NCBI GenBank assembly: GCA_947501935.1
Contig: CANMXU010000017.1
Coordinates: forward strand, 35,796-99,795
From: an uncultured Alteromonadaceae bacterium
Lineage (GTDB): Bacteria > Pseudomonadota > Gammaproteobacteria > Enterobacterales > Alteromonadaceae
Direction of reading: 5' to 3'
DNA: 64,000 nt
Both the position numbers and the translations under genes were made by a program. The notes under the pieces are model-generated. The model was not told the DNA's origin. It saw only the letters and a list, made by a program, of their open reading frames with translations, and did not search any database. Shown here one piece after another: positions 8,988 to 17,214 of this stretch (position 1 is the first letter of the stretch; every line of letters begins with the position of its first letter).

Positions 8988-11432
8988 TTAAAAGCTACCG
9001 CGAATACCTAAACTAAAGCCTCGGCCTGGTAAAGGCGCATCATCTTTTAGGAAGGATGAATGCACGCGTGCTTCTTCATTTAATAAGTTTTCAGCTTTGG
9101 CAAATACAATAAAGTCATTGCCAATACCGTCAAGATAATAATTAACACTAATATCCACCAAGCTATAACCGTCGGTCGCTGTTTCTAATTCAGCCGTTTC
9201 ATCTTGTTCAAAATAATGACTGACATTAAATTGCGCACTGTAGTTTTGACCTTGATATTCAAGTTCAGCCCCTAAGCGCATTGGCGGAGTTCTAGGTAAA
9301 TTATCACCATCAACCAGTTCAGCATTAATGTAGTCAGCAAAAATAGAACCTTTTAGCTCATCAGATATTTGATATACAAACTCACTTTCAAAGCCAAATA
9401 AACGCGCATCTGCCTGTTGGTAAACATAAATTGGTAAACCATGTTCGTCATCTGCTGACATGTTTTCTATGTCATGCTCATGTTCACCGTCGAAAAATAA
9501 ACCGCTATTTTCTTGGTAATAATAATCGTTAATACGGTTGTAAAAAGCACTAATAACAAAACCAAAGTCGCCTTCAAACTTACGCCAAGTTAAGTCAATA
9601 TTATATGAGGTTTCTAATTCTGGTAATTGTTCATTCAGTTCAATATGGTAGTGTTCACCTTCTTGATGGATTTCATAAATCGCGCCAAGCTCATAACTGT
9701 TGGTGCCAATGTGCTCACCATTTGAAAATAACTCACTGGCAGAAGGTGCGCGTTGTGAAAAGGCCACTGATAAACCAATGTTGTAACCTGACTGATAATC
9801 CCATACTGCGCCAGCAGAAGCACTTATTGGGGTAAATGAAAACGCGGAATAGTCGCTCGCATCAATTGCTGGTTCATTATCATGCCCTTCAATGTCAGCA
9901 ACTTCGGCACTAATATCTACGTCTTCAATACGAGCGCCAAACTGCAATAATACCTCGCCAAAGTGTTTTTCCTCTAACCAAGCAAGGGCTAATGCAGAAG
10001 TTGTTGAAGGAGGTGTGAATGCCTCGTCGCCAAAGGCTTCAAAATCATTCTCTTTAAAATGTAAGCTCCATGCACCTTTCCAACCATCAAGGCTTCTATG
10101 GTATAAGTCAGCTCTTGCTTCTAGCATGGTATTGTTAAATTCAGTGCCTACTTGACCGTCTTCAATTTCTTGATGTTGATAATCGGTATAGGCCAGTTTT
10201 GTTGCTAAGCGATTAATAAACTGCTCTTCAAAAGTTAAATCACTTAATATTTGAAAACGTTGCTGATTAAGCTCAGCTCTCACCGCATGCTCTTCATCTT
10301 CATGCTCTTCGTCATGTAAATCTTCAGTATGGTGCTCTTCATCGTGTTCATCATCATGATGCTCATGACCAGGCACACCATATTCTCGGGTCATCAAACC
10401 ATAAGAAAAACCGATATAACCATTATCAAGCAAGTAGCTACTACCGATGGTAAAACCAGAAGACTTAGCCGAGCTGTTTGCTAAAGTGCCGCTTTCTTCA
10501 TGCTCTTCGCCCTCATGATCGTCGTGTTCATCATGGTGTTCTTCATGATCGTCTTCGATACTCGCCTGACCTGGAATTTTATAATCGCCTGAGTCTCGCC
10601 AAAAACCATCAAGATGAAAAGCAACTTTGCCACTGCCAGTATTGAGGTTAAAAGAAGCCTCATTCTCATCAGCAACACTGTTATGTTGTAGCATATAATC
10701 AAATTGGTTTTCAGTAGAGGTTGGCACACGTTCATCAACAATATTGACTACACCACCAATCGCCCCACTACCATAAAATAAGGTCGCCGGACCACGTAAT
10801 ACTTCCACTTGAGTGGCGGTACTGGTTTCAGTTGCCACCGAATGATCCGCACCGACTCGTGATGCATCACTAACATCTAAGCCATTTTGGGTAATTAATA
10901 CTCTTGGTCCATCAAGACCACGAATAATTGGACTACTGGCGACAGGTCCATAATAAGTTGAATGCACCCCCACTTCACCTTTGAGCGTTTCGCCTAAGGT
11001 GGAAGCATGTTTCATTTTAAGATCATCTCCGGAAAGTACATTCACCGGTGTCACTGATTCAATAGTAGACGAATGCAAAGGCGTTGCGTAAACGTCAAGC
11101 ACTTCCATAACGGTAGGTTTTAATACCACGCTGATACCCTGAACGTCATCTGCGCCAACGTTAACAGAATAGTTATTATGACTAAACTTTTCAGCACTTA
11201 GGTGTAACTCAAAGGTACCTTCTGGCATATTTTCGATAAGAAAACGGCCTTGTTCGTCAGTAATAGCTTTACGTTTTTTATTGGCGACTTTTACCAACGC
11301 ATTGGCAATAGGTTTACCTGTAGAAGAAAGCACTTGGCCATTTATCGTTTGCGCCGCAACCTGCGCGCTAATTAAAAAATTGGCATAGCAAAAGCTGATA
11401 CCTACAGCTGTGGATATTTTATTAAGTTTCAT
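8988..11432 (-). CDS. Histidine-rich TonB-dependent outer-membrane receptor, probable zinc uptake (ZnuD-like)
   Basis: 814-residue outer-membrane receptor. Order: signal peptide (about 1-27), a carboxypeptidase-regulatory-like beta domain (about 30-110), plug (about 125-235), then a 22-strand barrel ending in the terminal phenylalanine RGSF. Three predicted extracellular loops are packed with His, Asp and Glu: about residues 292-312, 350-384 and 644-660, for example HEHHDDEHDEEHH. Such loops mark the zinc receptor ZnuD and relatives. The role is inferred as TonB-driven import of zinc (or possibly nickel or cobalt). A small gene sits directly upstream in the same direction, with a candidate Zur operator before it. 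No TonB/ExbBD genes are present locally. Confidence 0.88.
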   Translation of the reverse strand: MKLNKISTAVGISFCYANFLISAQVAAQTINGQVLSSTGKPIANALVKVANKKRKAITDEQGRFLIENMPEGTFELHLSAEKFSHNNYSVNVGADDVQGISVVLKPTVMEVLDVYATPLHSSTIESVTPVNVLSGDDLKMKHASTLGETLKGEVGVHSTYYGPVASSPIIRGLDGPRVLITQNGLDVSDASRVGADHSVATETSTATQVEVLRGPATLFYGSGAIGGVVNIVDERVPTSTENQFDYMLQHNSVADENEASFNLNTGSGKVAFHLDGFWRDSGDYKIPGQASIEDDHEEHHDEHDDHEGEEHEESGTLANSSAKSSGFTIGSSYLLDNGYIGFSYGLMTREYGVPGHEHHDDEHDEEHHTEDLHDEEHEDEEHAVRAELNQQRFQILSDLTFEEQFINRLATKLAYTDYQHQEIEDGQVGTEFNNTMLEARADLYHRSLDGWKGAWSLHFKENDFEAFGDEAFTPPSTTSALALAWLEEKHFGEVLLQFGARIEDVDISAEVADIEGHDNEPAIDASDYSAFSFTPISASAGAVWDYQSGYNIGLSVAFSQRAPSASELFSNGEHIGTNSYELGAIYEIHQEGEHYHIELNEQLPELETSYNIDLTWRKFEGDFGFVISAFYNRINDYYYQENSGLFFDGEHEHDIENMSADDEHGLPIYVYQQADARLFGFESEFVYQISDELKGSIFADYINAELVDGDNLPRTPPMRLGAELEYQGQNYSAQFNVSHYFEQDETAELETATDGYSLVDISVNYYLDGIGNDFIVFAKAENLLNEEARVHSSFLKDDAPLPGRGFSLGIRGSF

Positions 11433-11485
11433 TGTTTGTTTTCCGAAATGTAAAAAGAAGATGCAAGCGCATCAGGCGATAAACA

Positions 11486-11794
11486 TTAGAAAACCGGAGG
11501 TGCTCTTAAAGGTGGGCTAAGGTGCTGAGATACGAAGAATAAGCCAAATACTTGTTGGCTGATTTTTTCAAAACTAAGTAGCTGAGTAACAGCAAATGGA
11601 GTAAGACTAACATTAGGCGGCTCAGTGTTACTTTGACACAAACTACACTGAAAATGTTCCGCTGGCTCTTGAATACTTTCAAGGTGACTATGATGAGTAA
11701 AAATTGCCAACAACAAAAGCAACAGTAATATTACTGTTGAATTCTGGCTGCTACGGCCAACAAATTGGCTGATATTTATTTTACGCTTAGTCAT
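11486..11794 (-). CDS. Small anchored or secreted protein in metal-uptake operon (DUF2946-like)
   Basis: 102 residues. One hydrophobic helix (about 18-32) is followed by a periplasmic-looking stretch with histidines (IFTHHSHLES) and a CSLC pair near 51-54. The tail is proline-rich, SPPLRAPPVF. This layout (N-terminal helix, His/Cys middle, short R-x-PP-aromatic end) resembles DUF2946-type small proteins that accompany metal TonB receptors; assignment is tentative. It precedes the His-rich receptor by 53 bp on the same strand and probably shares its promoter. A metal-handling role is inferred from context and its His/Cys residues. Confidence 0.6.
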   Translation of the reverse strand: MTKRKINISQFVGRSSQNSTVILLLLLLLAIFTHHSHLESIQEPAEHFQCSLCQSNTEPPNVSLTPFAVTQLLSFEKISQQVFGLFFVSQHLSPPLRAPPVF

Positions 11795-11803
11795 ATTTTG
11801 TGA

Positions 11804-11813
11804 TGTTATAACA
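11804..11813 (-). promoter_or_regulatory. Candidate Zur-type operator overlapping a -10 element
   Basis: Perfect 10-bp palindrome TGTTATAACA, 9 bases upstream of the small gene's ATG. It resembles the core of proteobacterial Zur boxes (TGTTATaaTATAACA-like) and contains TATAAC, usable as a -10 hexamer on the minus strand; TTGAGC lies 15 bp upstream. Binding of a zinc repressor here would shut off the small gene and the His-rich receptor. The outer arms of the site are imperfect, so this is a candidate only. Confidence 0.5.
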
Positions 11814-11993
11814 AAACACCTTTAAGCTCAATAAAAGTTACACCATTTCATCCCAATTTTATGTGTTATTTCGATAAAGGTAATAGATAAATAAGTTTTA
11901 AAAAATGTAAAGTGACTTGCAATATTTTCTCAGCTAGGGATACTGCTTTTAACCTTTTCAAAGAAAAAGGTTTTTTCACTAAGGGATATAACC

Positions 11994-13208
11994 ATGAAAT
12001 TTACTCTAAATAAAACCGCACTGCTATTATTAGCTTGCTCACTTCCTAGCCACGCTGACAATTTTTCCGCCAAACGTGCTGGCCAAGGTTTTACTGCCAT
12101 AACTCAAGACTTCACTGCTGCAATTAGCAACCCGGCCTTGTTAAGTAAATACGATAACGATGATGACCTTTATTTTTCACTCAATTTAGGCGTTATGGGC
12201 GCTGACGAATTTGACGTTATCGACACTGGCGAAAACATTGCTGATAATATTGATATTTTAGAGCAAGATATTGACAATATTGCCAATGTGCCTGTTGAAG
12301 ATTTACCCGCCTATATTGACGGACTTAATCAGCAAGTTGACGTTATAGCCGCAGATTTAACCACTATTGATAATAAGTTGGTTAATGCACGTGGCGGCTT
12401 TAATGTACAAGTCATTATTCCTAATAAATATTTCAGCTTTGGTATGTTTGCCAATCAGTACGGCCGCATTGGTGTCGCTGCCGATTACGACCAAGCGGAT
12501 GAACAAACCATGCGTGACGCCATTGATACTGGCAACCTAAACACTGACGACTTAAATTCAGAAGCACTTGGCGTCGGTTATTCAGTCGCAGAAGCAGGAT
12601 TAATGTTTGGTTATCAAGCGATTAACCATGTAAATTATGAGTTGAGCGTAGGCGCTAAGTTAAAATATCAGCGTTTAGATCTTTTCTATAACCGCATTAG
12701 CGTTACTGACTTTGATGATGATGAATTTGATTTAACCGATGACGATAATTTAACCGATGAAACGGGTACTAATGTCGATTTAGGTATGTATGCCGCTTGG
12801 GGTGATAAACGACAATGGCACTTTGCATTAGTTGCCAATAACTTACTAGATCAAAGCGTTAGTTTAGCTTCTCAAAATTTATCTTTTGCTTTAGATACTA
12901 CCGCAACAGCTGGCTTAAGTTATCAAAACGATTGGCTAACCCTTGCCACTGAAATTGACCTTACCGACCGCGAGCACTTTGAAGAGTTAACTGCGTCAAA
13001 GTATGCTTCTGTGGGTATGGAACTGCGCTTATATGAGCATATGCAGTTTCGCTTAGGTGCAAGAACTGACCTGAATGATAATGACGCCGATATTTATACT
13101 GTAGGTTTAGGCCTTTCACCTTGGGATGTGGTGTCGTTTGATATCGCCGGCTTTACCGGTGATAACGACAATGTTGGTGCCGCCTTGCAAATTGGTGTAA
13201 AAATCTAA
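11994..13208 (+). CDS. TraF-like outer-membrane beta-barrel protein
   Basis: 404 residues with a signal peptide (about 1-21, ending SHA). It resembles the 'putative F plasmid transfer protein TraF' barrel family (PF13729), which despite its name is widespread on chromosomes. The N-terminal motif reads KRAGQGFTAITQDFTAAISNP, close to FadL-like barrels. An acidic helical insertion occupies about 78-130 (DNIDILEQDIDNI). Alternating beta strands run to the end. There are no conjugation genes nearby, so a transfer role is not supported. It may be an outer-membrane channel of unknown substrate. A strong terminator follows. Confidence 0.72.
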   Translation: MKFTLNKTALLLLACSLPSHADNFSAKRAGQGFTAITQDFTAAISNPALLSKYDNDDDLYFSLNLGVMGADEFDVIDTGENIADNIDILEQDIDNIANVPVEDLPAYIDGLNQQVDVIAADLTTIDNKLVNARGGFNVQVIIPNKYFSFGMFANQYGRIGVAADYDQADEQTMRDAIDTGNLNTDDLNSEALGVGYSVAEAGLMFGYQAINHVNYELSVGAKLKYQRLDLFYNRISVTDFDDDEFDLTDDDNLTDETGTNVDLGMYAAWGDKRQWHFALVANNLLDQSVSLASQNLSFALDTTATAGLSYQNDWLTLATEIDLTDREHFEELTASKYASVGMELRLYEHMQFRLGARTDLNDNDADIYTVGLGLSPWDVVSFDIAGFTGDNDNVGAALQIGVKI

Positions 13209-13232
13209 CTTTACAGCAAAGCTTAAATACAT

Positions 13233-13266
13233 AAACGCCGATGATTGCTATTAGTCATCGGCGTTT
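13233..13266 (+). terminator. Terminator after TraF-like gene
   Basis: Perfect 12-bp stem AAACGCCGATGA / TCATCGGCGTTT with a 10-base loop, followed by TTG after the T-run, 25 bases past the stop. It lies between convergent genes and could act on both strands. Confidence 0.85.
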
Positions 13267-13331
13267 TTGTTCGATAACTTGCATAAGTAAAATAAGTAAA
13301 CCAGTAAAACTAATCTCCCATCATCTACCTT

Positions 13332-14441
13332 CTAAAGTTCAAAATACTCACTAAATACTTTATAAAGTTCAGTGCCTTGGTTAACACTGGCTGAAGCAAA
13401 ATGTAAAATAGGCAGTACGTCTTGCTCTAACGACAAATAATGTAGTGGGTCGCCATCCCCATAATTGTCCATGCGTAAAATTCTCGCTAACGGTTGCCCT
13501 GCTTTTAACGGCTTGCCAAACTCAGCTAAGTAATCAACCATGCCACCCATAGGTGCATAAAAAGCTTTATAGTCTTTTAGGTAACAGCCATAACGGGTCA
13601 TTTCTTTCGGCTGGTAACTTGGCTCGCTGATCACGCCTTTATAGTGCAAATAATTTAAAATACTCTTGGCGTCATCAAGGGCAACGTCAAGATCAATCTG
13701 CTCTTGTGAACCTAGCTCAACGGTAAAGCTTTCTTTCTCAATACTGTAATTGCGACCTAATTCAGCAAAGCTTTGTTGCAATGACCACCACGGACAAAAG
13801 GTGGCTTCATCTAGAGCGCCAGCAAAGTTATTAGGAATTAATAAGGTATGAGGTATGTCAAAATAAAGCGCACTTGGCAGGGCATATTCGGGGCAATATA
13901 AATGCTTACTTGAAATGGGACCAGTATGTAAATCAAGTACAAAGTCGGCCTGATAAGCCAAGCGTTGTAATTGATAAGCAATACGCTGGCCGGTGGTTAA
14001 ACCATAAATACTATGATCAAGCTTTTCATCTATGGTGTTAATTAATTTTTGTTTGAACGCGGTATTAATTTCGCTATCACTGCTGTTCACATGCTCAGCA
14101 ACAAACGGGGCAATAATATCAGCATCAAAATGGTACATTCTGTTCCAGTTAACACCAGTAATAGGATCAAAACGGCCAAGAGTATACTCACCGTTTTTAT
14201 GATTACAACCAACCGGATTAGCATAAGGTACTAAGGTAATATCGCCATTAATATTGCTGGAACGTAAGAGCTCAAGCAATTGAAAAATAACGGCGTTACC
14301 CTGCACTTCTGCGCCATGCATATTCGCTTGAATATAAATACTTGGCGCTGATGATTGTTTTCCTTTGAGGCGATAAACCGGTACTGTTAACGCCGCACCG
14401 CTGGCCATTTCGCCAACATGCATCACTTCTTTAGAAAACAT
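13332..14441 (-). CDS. M14-type metallo-deacylase (succinylglutamate desuccinylase / aspartoacylase family)
   Basis: 369-residue zinc hydrolase of the AstE/AspA branch of the carboxypeptidase fold. Zinc ligands are visible as HGAE (His42, Glu45) and DLHTG (His172). The general-base glutamate is Glu242 in FTVELGS. A C-terminal beta domain follows (about 280-369). These enzymes remove acyl groups from N-acyl amino acids or cleave small amides. The gene begins 5 bp after the stop of a DapA homologue and is transcribed with it behind a lysine riboswitch. That context suggests a substrate in diaminopimelate/lysine metabolism, for example an N-succinyl or N-acetyl DAP intermediate. This is inference; a peptide- or lysine-amide hydrolase is also possible. 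Confidence 0.85.
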   Translation of the reverse strand: MFSKEVMHVGEMASGAALTVPVYRLKGKQSSAPSIYIQANMHGAEVQGNAVIFQLLELLRSSNINGDITLVPYANPVGCNHKNGEYTLGRFDPITGVNWNRMYHFDADIIAPFVAEHVNSSDSEINTAFKQKLINTIDEKLDHSIYGLTTGQRIAYQLQRLAYQADFVLDLHTGPISSKHLYCPEYALPSALYFDIPHTLLIPNNFAGALDEATFCPWWSLQQSFAELGRNYSIEKESFTVELGSQEQIDLDVALDDAKSILNYLHYKGVISEPSYQPKEMTRYGCYLKDYKAFYAPMGGMVDYLAEFGKPLKAGQPLARILRMDNYGDGDPLHYLSLEQDVLPILHFASASVNQGTELYKVFSEYFEL

Positions 14442-14446
14442 CCGCT

Positions 14447-15382
14447 TTACGCTCCGCTTACTTGATCGGCGTGATCAGCTAATTGCTGGGCATACCACTG
14501 GTTTATCAACTGATCAAATTCAAGCAATGAATGATTAGCCGCCAGCTCTAAATGCGTTAATGGTGCACGTAATTGTGGCGTGGCAATTTCATCTTGTAAA
14601 GCCATCAGTACTTTTACTGGAATAGGGTTGGCTACTTGAAATAATGAGTCAACCGCATTTTGCCATAACGGGAATAAACCTTGGTTTTGGCCGGTCAAAC
14701 ATAAGTCAACATAACGGTGCGTAGCCGCTGGCCAAGCATTTGAGCATACCGACACTAGCCCTTGTGCACCTGCGCTAGCAAGATACGGCATCATTGCGTC
14801 TTCACCGCTAAACAAGGCAACATTTGGGCAATGCTCACGATATGCTAAAAATTTATTTAAATCGCCACTGGCCTCTTTCATCGCCCAGCAATTGGGATGA
14901 TCTTGCACCGCAACCATAGTAGTTAAAGGAATTTCAGTGCCACTTCGAGAAGGCACGTTATATAACATACAAGGAAAGTTGGCTGCGTCTAATAATTGAC
15001 TAAACCATTGGGTTTGACCAACAGGCCCTGGTTTGGCGTAAATAGGTGTGCCAAGTAAATAAGCATGAATGGGCAATTGGTTACACTGGTGAATCCACGC
15101 AACTTGCTCGGCTAAATTAAAGCCGCCAACCGCCACCATTAAAGGTGCGTCTAAAGCCAATTTACAAACAAATTCAACAATGCTTAGCTGCTCTTGTGCA
15201 GACAAGGCTAGGCCTTCACCAGTACTGCCTAATAACAAAATACCGTTTCCGGCATTAGCTTGGCGAGTTGCCGCTTGCGCTAAGCTGTCAAAATCAATTT
15301 CGCCTTGTTCAGAAAAAGGCGTAATTAGGGCGGTCCATAACGAACACTGGGGAATATTTTGGTTTATATTATTTTTAATCAT
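14447..15382 (-). CDS. dapA: 4-hydroxy-tetrahydrodipicolinate synthase (DapA family)
   Basis: Class I aldolase-type enzyme that condenses pyruvate with aspartate semialdehyde, the first committed step to DAP and lysine. Visible hallmarks (numbered from the ATG at 15382): GSTGEG at about 52-57, the catalytic tyrosine in LYNVPSRSG at about 141, the substrate-carboxylate arginine at 146, and the Schiff-base lysine in AMKEASGD at about 169. All key residues are present, so it should be active as DapA rather than a diverged aldolase. An upstream in-frame ATG at 15397 lacks a ribosome-binding site; the ATG at 15382 has GAGAG. The leader carries a lysine riboswitch, so expression should fall when lysine is abundant. 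It is cotranscribed with the M14 deacylase. Confidence 0.86.
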   Translation of the reverse strand: MIKNNINQNIPQCSLWTALITPFSEQGEIDFDSLAQAATRQANAGNGILLLGSTGEGLALSAQEQLSIVEFVCKLALDAPLMVAVGGFNLAEQVAWIHQCNQLPIHAYLLGTPIYAKPGPVGQTQWFSQLLDAANFPCMLYNVPSRSGTEIPLTTMVAVQDHPNCWAMKEASGDLNKFLAYREHCPNVALFSGEDAMMPYLASAGAQGLVSVCSNAWPAATHRYVDLCLTGQNQGLFPLWQNAVDSLFQVANPIPVKVLMALQDEIATPQLRAPLTHLELAANHSLLEFDQLINQWYAQQLADHADQVSGA

Positions 15383-15419
15383 TACTCTCAAACTCATTCG
15401 ATTTGAAGAACTTGAGGCA

Positions 15420-15459
15420 TTTGAAATGAAAGCGGATAAACGCTTAAGAAGATTTCAAA
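15420..15459 (-). promoter_or_regulatory. Nested hairpin after the riboswitch, likely expression platform
   Basis: Outer stem TTTGAAAT / ATTTCAAA encloses an inner stem AAGCG / CGCTT. It overlaps the last two bases of the aptamer's closing helix, so the two structures may compete. No U-tract follows on the minus strand. Further on, CTCAA and TTGAG flank the start and could hide the GAGAG ribosome-binding site, which hints at translational control. The mechanism is inferred. Confidence 0.45.
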
Positions 15460-15634
15460 GGCCAGAAGCTCTCCACCTAACTAAATGGGTGACAGTTGTC
15501 AGGATTCAACCCGTACAACCGATAATTACATCATCAAAAATATAACTATCTCGGCGTTAATCCCCCTCATTATCAGTCAGTAGAGTTTGATCTCCTCGTG
15601 ATAACTACCTAGTTAACGCACCTCTTCTAGCCTT
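15458..15634 (-). ncRNA. Lysine riboswitch (L box)
   Basis: Read on the minus strand, the leader has the conserved L-box blocks in order: AGAGGUGCG, then GGUAGUUAUC, GAGGGGGAUUAACGCCGA, GGUUGUACGGG, and ACAACUGUCAC followed by a CACC/GGUG hairpin and GGAGAG. The ends pair as an 11-bp closing helix, AAGGCUAGAAG (15634-15624) with CUUCUGGCCUU (15468-15458), with one G-U pair. Span of 177 nt matches known lysine aptamers. It lies upstream of the dapA homologue and deacylase gene. A possible promoter on the minus strand is TTCAGA-16 bp-TTTATA, starting the RNA just before the aptamer. Confidence 0.93.
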
Positions 15635-15760
15635 ATTTTCTTAACCCGCGGTATAAATACACCAGCCAGTTAATCTGAATAAGGACGAACCATTAAAACA
15701 TTATTACCTGTTACAAGCAATCAACAGCTAATGCTTAAGCGGTAATTTTGCACCACATTG

Positions 15761-15791
15761 TGGGATATTATCGTGTAGCGATAACATCCCA
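15761..15791 (-). terminator. Hairpin just past the DsbA-like gene
   Basis: Long stem TGGGATaTTATCG / CGATAAcATCCCA with a single mismatch, about 4 bases after the leftward stop. No T-run follows on the minus strand, so it may protect the 3' end or stop transcription weakly. Confidence 0.45.
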
Positions 15792-15794
15792 GTA

Positions 15795-17108
15795 TTACGA
15801 TTTAATAAGTTGCTGCTCTATTTGCCATAAACGGTCCTGTCCCCAGCAATGTTGGTTTTGATATTCAAAGCAAGGTACGCCCCAATAACCTAACTTGGTT
15901 AGCTCTTGTTGATTTAAGTCTGACGTTGCTTGCCAGTTATGCTGCTCGGCATACTCTTGCGCGTCATCATAATTTAAATCAATTTGTTGGCATATTTTAC
16001 GAATATTTTGCTCTTGCCCTAAATCAATACCATCAACAAAAACGGCTTCAAAAACCGCTTGTACATACTCTATAGACTTATGTTGTTGCTCGGCATAAGC
16101 AAAAGTTTGATAACAGTTAAATACGCCTTGTCCAATAGGCTCTTTAAAGCTAGTAAAGGTGATCTTACGTTGCTGCGCTTCGCGGTAAGCATCAAGAAAT
16201 ATATAACGTTGCTTGTTAGCTGATATTCCAACACCGCGCATTAACAAGGGCAGAACAAATTTCACTTTAAGCGGCACCTGATAATGCTCGCTTAGTTGTT
16301 TTGCTTGCATAAAACCTAAATAGGAATAAGGGCTTCGAATTGATAAATAAGCCGTGATGACATCATGCTCAGCGCTTGGTTTTTTACTCGTGCTTTTAGT
16401 CTTTAGGCTAATAGTACTTTTTTGGTACAGCTCCTGAGCTTGGTCAATATTGAAACTAAAGTCGTTTAGCCGTTTTTCAAAGTGCTCTAAACTGTCGACT
16501 CCTAAAAACCATTCCCCTAAGCAATAAATGCTAGCAGGCAATTCTTGGCCCTTTTTAATTTGTCTGCTGAGATTTTTTACTTGATGAGTGATCACCGGTG
16601 TAGAGGGTAAATAATAATCTTCAAAATCATCAGCCCACGTTTTTTCAAAAATCGTTTTAGCATTTTCAATATTGGTAGGTAATATTTGCCAAAGTTGCTG
16701 CCCGGTAGCTAAAGCTTCACGACTTGGATAATGTTCAAGGCTATTTAAGGTGTATAATTTAGCAATATTGTTGGCGTCTTTTAGCGCCCAATTACGCCAC
16801 AAACGTTTATTTTCAGCAAAGCTTAATAAAGCGCCGTGGGTCATGTATAGCTTAAAGTTAACATTAAAGCGTTGATTTAATTCAGCTAATACTTGAACTA
16901 ACATAAAACTGTAAGGGTCATTTAACGCTAAATATACCTCAGCGGTGGGGCTGCGCTTAAATAATTTAGGAAAATAGATATGTACAATAGTTAAGTAATA
17001 TCGGCGCAAACGACTAACAAGCCACTTAACCGCTAACCATTTGTATACTCGTGTATAAATAACCAACTCCTTGATTAGAAAAATAGTTCGCGTAAAATAA
17101 GGCGCCAT
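15795..17108 (-). CDS. Two-domain DsbA-fold protein (2-hydroxychromene-2-carboxylate isomerase-like)
   Basis: About 437 residues with two tandem thioredoxin/DsbA-fold halves of the HCCA-isomerase/GST-kappa type. Each half opens with the same signature: ALNDPYSFML near residue 60 and SIRSPYSYLG near 265. There is no CxxC motif, so it should not act as a disulfide exchanger. The second half ends with YWGVPCFEYQNQHCWGQDRL, the cis-proline and glutathione-site region of the fold. A basic, hydrophobic N-terminal segment of about 45 residues may touch the membrane. The start is uncertain: ATG at 17108, or TTG at 17120. Likely a glutathione-dependent isomerase or transferase; substrate unknown. Confidence 0.75.
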   Translation of the reverse strand: MAPYFTRTIFLIKELVIYTRVYKWLAVKWLVSRLRRYYLTIVHIYFPKLFKRSPTAEVYLALNDPYSFMLVQVLAELNQRFNVNFKLYMTHGALLSFAENKRLWRNWALKDANNIAKLYTLNSLEHYPSREALATGQQLWQILPTNIENAKTIFEKTWADDFEDYYLPSTPVITHQVKNLSRQIKKGQELPASIYCLGEWFLGVDSLEHFEKRLNDFSFNIDQAQELYQKSTISLKTKSTSKKPSAEHDVITAYLSIRSPYSYLGFMQAKQLSEHYQVPLKVKFVLPLLMRGVGISANKQRYIFLDAYREAQQRKITFTSFKEPIGQGVFNCYQTFAYAEQQHKSIEYVQAVFEAVFVDGIDLGQEQNIRKICQQIDLNYDDAQEYAEQHNWQATSDLNQQELTKLGYWGVPCFEYQNQHCWGQDRLWQIEQQLIKS

Positions 17109-17214
17109 TATCGCACACAAATCTGCTATCGTTATTAATTTAAGTTAACTTTTTAGTAACAATATTAAGGTTGCTTTTATTCACTGCATAACTTCTCACA
17201 GGTAAACCATTACT

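Noticed and set aside
10481..10741. Minus-strand frame within the TonB receptor gene
   Set aside because: Out-of-frame shadow of the His/Asp-rich coding segment; no start signal.
15180..15545. Plus-strand open frame of 121 codons
   Set aside because: Covers the antisense of dapA and the lysine riboswitch; no ribosome-binding site and no protein-like pattern.
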